Assembly (NCBI RefSeq): GCF_026151205.1
Contig: NC_087077.1
Coordinates: forward strand, 12,002,983-12,066,982
Direction: 5' to 3'
DNA from: Bolinopsis microptera
Lineage: Eukaryota > Ctenophora > Tentaculata > Lobata > Bolinopsidae
Length of the DNA: 64,000 nt
Shown: piece after piece, positions 59,820-64,000 of the stretch
How positions within the stretch are numbered: position 1 is the stretch's first letter
How the letters are laid out: each line of letters opens with the position of its first letter
Notes under the pieces: generated by a model
Databases searched by the model: none
The model's input: the letters and a program-made list of their open reading frames with translations, nothing else
Told to the model about the DNA's origin: nothing
Position numbers and translations under genes: made by a program

Positions 59820-61694
59820 ATGTCAAATAATCAGAGCTCAGACATTAGTCTCCACTCTTGTGAGCGCCCTTTAGAACATTTGAACTTTTCATTCCAGTCT
59901 GAAAAATCAGAGAACTGTAACAATTGTCTGTCAAAAGACATCAAGATTGACTTTTTAGAAAAAAAGTTGTCTTTATTGAATGAAATTATCAGAACTAGTG
60001 ATCTCATTGCTCAGTACAATGATAGTCTCATATCAGATCAAACTCAAATACAAGAACAGAGTTTTAAGTGTGAAAATTTGCTGCCAAACTTGTCAGAGGA
60101 GATTGAATGTGAGATCATAACCATTACCCCTCAGTCACACGTTGTTATCAATCAAGTAGAAGCGTTTGATGTAGATGACATTGTTGTGGAAGATGTTGTA
60201 TCGGACAGTTTGTTTGTTGACAACGATGTCGTGGACAAGGTTGTTCCACAGGAGGTTGTTGGAAACGAGATTGTTATCAGTGAGATTGTTGTTAACGAGG
60301 TTATGGCAGACGAGGATGATGTGTCTGATCTCCCTGTATCTACTGCTACTGGTGAATCACGGATCAACACCCCTAAGCCCAGAGACAAATATCCAAACTT
60401 GGTCCCTGCCCCTGTCTACGATCCTATAACACCGGGGCCAATGAATATATCTGTAACTTGTTCCCCATCACCAGTGAAACCAGTTACCCTACTAGATGAT
60501 GGTCCATTCTCTAAATTTTCACTTGATCTATTAATGGAAGAACTTGAGTTCAGTCACGGTTTTAAAAACAGGAAATCGGTTTATTTTGGTGACTTTCCCT
60601 ATGAGTATTCAGGTGCAACACATGACCCAAAAAGTGTACACAATGATTCCTACCTTGCTAAACTCAGCTCCTACATTAATGTGATATTACCCAATTTCAG
60701 ACACAATAGTATTCTCGTCAATCTATATGAAACTGGAGCAGAGTTCATGCCAGCTCATAGCGATTCTGAATCATGTATTGTAGAACACTCTGATATTGTA
60801 ACCATTTCACTTGGTGCGACGAGAACACTGCAAATTAGATCAAACGGCAGCAATGAAGTTGTGGGCTCTGTGCAGCTTCAGCATGGAGATGTCTTCATCA
60901 TGTCCAAATTGTCTCAGGCTGACTTTCAACATGAGATACTGCCAGACGAAATGTGTGATGAACCCCGGATCAGCATCACCCTAAGACTGATGAAGCCCCC
61001 TAGGATCACTCAGTCAACTGAGTTTGGTCTGCGTTCACCGCCCCCACCCATCCCTCATTCAGGACACAAACTGACAGACTCTTCTTCACCTGCACTCTCA
61101 GTTTGCAAACAGTCAGCTAAAGCTTCACAAAAGTCTGTCCTATTCATAAGCAGCTCTATGTTCAGGTTTCTTGATGCGGACAAGTTATCATCGTCCACTG
61201 TTAGTGCTAGTAAACTGTTTTATCCTGGGGCTGATGCCAAAGTAATGTTAAATAAACTAAAAACTGACCTACACTCCGTTCCATCCCCATCTATTATTTA
61301 TATTATGACAGGAACTAATAATGTGAACACAGTCTATTTTGGCTCAAAGTCACTGAAGGATGCAGCGGGTGACATTAGTAATCTCTTAAATTATCTCAAG
61401 TCAGTGTATCCGAATGCAACAATTAATGTTCTCAATATTCTTCCCAGGAGTACAAAAGGCCGCAATGATGTTGTGGCAGAGCTGAATAAGGTTATTAAGG
61501 ATATGTGTAGCAAAGATTCTTGTTTTAATTACATTAGCACCCATAATTTATTTAACTATAATAGAAGTGGATTCAGGAAAGAATTTTATTTTGCCAGACC
61601 ATCTGCAAAAATATCTGATAACTGTCACCTCAATACAAGCGGTGTTATTCGACTTGCTAAATTTCTGAAGTATTGGGCCCATAAGCAAGTTTGA
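59820..61694 (+). CDS. LINE ORF1: AlkB-like dioxygenase plus SGNH-esterase-like protein, intact
   Basis: 624 residues, uninterrupted from the ATG at 59820. The N-terminus (about 1-110) is helical and asparagine/serine-rich, with EKKLSLLNEIIRTSD possibly forming a coiled coil. A valine/aspartate/glutamate-rich linker follows (about 115-170, VVxxVV repeats). The AlkB-like domain (about 230-395) shows NSILVNLYETGAEFMPAHSD with His313 and Asp315, a distal His371 (DFQHEILPD), and EPRISITLRLM with Arg383 and Arg389. These are the Fe(II) HxD...H set and the 2-oxoglutarate R-x5-R signature of AlkB. The C-terminal domain (about 436-624) resembles an SGNH hydrolase: VLFISSSMFR (block I serine among 444-446), MTGTNNV (block III, N500/501) and SDNCHLN (Asp600, His603). 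SGNH esterase domains are known in ORF1 of CR1-like LINEs. AlkB domains reverse alkyl or methyl damage on nucleic acids. I infer a role in protecting or demethylating element RNA or cDNA. The only zinc-knuckle-like pattern is a weak NCNNC at the N-terminus. Confidence 0.88.
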   Translation: MSNNQSSDISLHSCERPLEHLNFSFQSEKSENCNNCLSKDIKIDFLEKKLSLLNEIIRTSDLIAQYNDSLISDQTQIQEQSFKCENLLPNLSEEIECEIITITPQSHVVINQVEAFDVDDIVVEDVVSDSLFVDNDVVDKVVPQEVVGNEIVISEIVVNEVMADEDDVSDLPVSTATGESRINTPKPRDKYPNLVPAPVYDPITPGPMNISVTCSPSPVKPVTLLDDGPFSKFSLDLLMEELEFSHGFKNRKSVYFGDFPYEYSGATHDPKSVHNDSYLAKLSSYINVILPNFRHNSILVNLYETGAEFMPAHSDSESCIVEHSDIVTISLGATRTLQIRSNGSNEVVGSVQLQHGDVFIMSKLSQADFQHEILPDEMCDEPRISITLRLMKPPRITQSTEFGLRSPPPPIPHSGHKLTDSSSPALSVCKQSAKASQKSVLFISSSMFRFLDADKLSSSTVSASKLFYPGADAKVMLNKLKTDLHSVPSPSIIYIMTGTNNVNTVYFGSKSLKDAAGDISNLLNYLKSVYPNATINVLNILPRSTKGRNDVVAELNKVIKDMCSKDSCFNYISTHNLFNYNRSGFRKEFYFARPSAKISDNCHLNTSGVIRLAKFLKYWAHKQV

Positions 61695-61853
61695 ATTTTC
61701 AGAAAGATTGTTAACATTTATTTCATCTAGATAAGGGATAATTACACATTGTTCCTCATGTTTATTGAAGTTTTAGAAAGTTTTGTTATTATCTCATACA
61801 AATTTGCCAGTTCTGCAATTTATCTTATTCTGACAAGTTTATAGCAGCATAAA

Positions 61854-64000
61854 TTGGAAAAATTTTCATGCTCTCACAGCAGTTCTTGCATTAACCCGTG
61901 CATTAGTAAAATCACAGTTTCATACCATGCCAAAAAGCTTGCAGTGGGACATTGCAACATGCAGGGAGGACTAACAGGTATGCCAAAATGTCTTGAAATC
62001 CAAGATCTAATCTGGAAAGAGAAATTAGATGTTTTATGCCTGAATGAAACAAATCTTAAGTCGGATATTGACTCAGCCAGTCTAAACCTACCCAAGAATT
62101 TTACTTTTATCCGCAAAGACCGTCATAACGACAATGGTCATGGGGGATGTGGCATTCTCATCAGTGAGCACATAAAGTTTAAAATGATTCAACTAAACTT
62201 AGTTTTGCAATATGACCAAATCGAGGCTATTTGGATCCATCTTACAGATTGCAATATTTTCATCTGCTGTTTCTACAGATCTGAGTTGTTTAGTCCTCTT
62301 GACAAATTTTTAGATTATATGACAGACTGCATGATGAGTATAGGAAGTAAGAATGTTATTTGGCTGGGTGATGTAAATGTAGACCAAAACAACATCAGCA
62401 GTATGAACTATAAGAAATTAGACATTACAATGAAAATGTTTGGAATGGTACAGGTAGTTCAGGATATTACCCGCATTGCTAAACTAGGAAACAGAATCAC
62501 AAAGACCACAATCGATGTTGTCATAACAAACACTTACTCCAAGTTTCTTGACTGCAAAGTCCTTGATGATTGTATAGGGGATCATCAGGTCGTAAAGTTC
62601 ATTGTCGATTTCAATGTGCATAAGGCCTCAAAATTCAAGAAGTTACTAATAAGAGATCACAGCAAAATGAATGTTACTGCTCTTAAAGAATTTTTGGAAA
62701 CTTGTGATTATAGACCAATAATAGATTCAACTAGTCTGAATGATGCAGTTGATGGTTTAAACGAACATATTGATCACTACTATGATCACTTCTGTCCAAT
62801 TAAACAAATTAAGTGCCATAGTGATTACATCCATAAGCCATCTCCAGAATTTTTAGAAAGTAAGAAATTGAAAGGGAAACTTTACCGTAAATTTTTAACA
62901 CACAACAAGAACAGACGTATACATCCAAATGGTCTTATACACTGTAATAAATGTGACTCATTATGGATGGCATATAAACGGCAGAGAAACTATTCAACCT
63001 ATTTGTCTAGAATTAATAGGAAGACTAACTTAGCAACAGAACTGAAAGCCAAGTGTGCCATGAATGATCTAAAGGGTGTATGGAAAACGATAAAGACAGC
63101 ATCAAATCTGCCTGTTAAAGCTAACAATATCAATAACAATCTTGATGCTGAAACCACCAATAAATATTTTGCTGAAATAGGTCCAAAGATCCAAGCAGAA
63201 GTGCAGCTGGAAAATAAAAATGAATTTCTATCTTATCTACAAAATGAGCAGATTGACAACGATACCAGCTTGAATAGCTTTACTGAAATAACTGAGTCCA
63301 ATATCTTAGACTATGTGGCAAGTATCCCTTGTAGCAAATCCACTAATGATCATATACCATTGAGAGTGTTTAGACAAATTTTACCTGCATTTATTGCTCC
63401 ATTAACACATCTTGTAAATTTGAGTTTATCCAGTGGCATCATGCCAAACAGCTGCAAGGTTGCAAAAGTCACCCCAATCCATAAGGATGGTGATACTGAG
63501 AATCCTAGTAATTATCGACCAATCTCAATTTTACCGATTCTTGGAAAGTGCATCGAATTTTGTGTGAACTCCCAACTGACTCAATATCTTGATGAAAAGG
63601 GAATACTTTCAGAGCATCAATATGGTTTCCGTAAAGATCACTCTACAACTTATCTCATGTTAGATCTGTTTGATCGTATATTTACTGCTAAGAACAGTGC
63701 CAAGCATCCTGCAATTATCTTCCTGGACATCAGAAAGGCATTTGATACCATGATATTCTCATTCAAAAGCTGAAGCATTATGGAATAAAAGATACTGCAT
63801 TGAGCTGGTTTAGGAGCTTCCTCACAGATAGATTACAGCAAACTAGAGTTGGGAGTAGGATAAGCAGTTTACATTCATTGAACTCTGGAGTGCCTCAAGG
63901 AAGTATATTAGGACCAATTCTATTCAGCATTTTTATCAATGACCTGCCTAATGCATGCCTATTTTCTAAACCTTATCTATTTGCTGATGACGGTGCATTA
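61854..64000 (+). CDS. LINE ORF2: AP endonuclease and reverse transcriptase, frameshifted, runs off the window
   Basis: The frame is open from after an in-frame stop at about 61842 but has no ATG until 61959, inside the first endonuclease motif (HCNMQGG). Endonuclease blocks visible are DVLCLNETNL, GHGGCGILISEH, IWLGDVNVDQN, and DVVITN with GDHQVV. The reverse transcriptase follows: KVTPIHKDGDTENPSNYRPI, GKCIEFCVNSQL, SEHQYGFRKDHSTT and IFLDIRKAFDT. The first frame ends at 63773 after a short deletion near 63750. The adjacent frame then continues with HYGIKDTALSWFRSFL, SGVPQGSILGPILFSIFIND and the catalytic box FADDGA at the window edge (63981-63998). The arrangement ORF1, 159-bp gap, endonuclease-RT ORF2 fits the CR1/L2/jockey group. 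The frameshift means this copy could not make an intact ORF2 protein by simple translation. Confidence 0.92.

Overview
The window is nuclear DNA of an invertebrate animal. Genes are split by GT-AG introns, and their proteins are clearly metazoan: TAO kinase, glutaminase with ankyrin repeats, a fatty-acid-binding-protein fold, an MCCC2-type carboxyltransferase and pyroglutamyl-peptidase I. AT-rich non-coding DNA is packed with retroelements, fold-back DNA elements, satellites and MITEs. I cannot name the phylum from sequence alone.

Region 1 (1-25.4 kb) is one plus-strand gene, a divergent MCCC2-like carboxyltransferase. Eleven coding exons join in phase to give 485 residues. Two very large introns hold antisense genes. 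Intron 6 contains an intron-free glutaminase whose catalytic lysine reads as methionine. Intron 7 contains a fatty-acid-binding-protein-like gene with three alternative first exons, all in the same phase. The introns also hold a LINE fragment, a tRNA-derived SINE, a 2.9-kb fold-back element with telomere-like repeats, and a MITE carrying a second SINE.

Region 2 (25.4-39 kb) has one small unrecognised minus-strand gene, then a repeat-dense stretch. It holds nested elements with target-site duplications of 3 bp (TTA) and 8 bp (ACAGGATC), a complete 5S rRNA gene, and a 2.3-kb satellite of 33-bp units. The last two sit between inverted arms rich in a short motif.

Region 3 (39-53 kb, minus strand) is a complete TAO kinase gene of 15 coding exons (882 residues). 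Two TIR elements lie in its introns, one pogo/Tigger-like. A single-exon pyroglutamyl-peptidase I gene lies 0.7 kb upstream on the same strand.

Region 4 (53-64 kb) holds fold-back elements and three copies of a small palindromic MITE, two with exact 8-bp target duplications, followed by two LINE-type retrotransposon loci on the plus strand. The second locus has an intact ORF1 and most of an endonuclease/reverse-transcriptase ORF2 that runs off the window. The unusual finding is that both ORF1 proteins combine an AlkB-like 2-oxoglutarate/Fe(II) dioxygenase domain with an SGNH-esterase-like domain. The two copies are strongly diverged but keep the AlkB metal-binding and 2-oxoglutarate-binding residues. 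The first is frameshifted and interrupted by a 594-bp element flanked by a 9-bp duplication.
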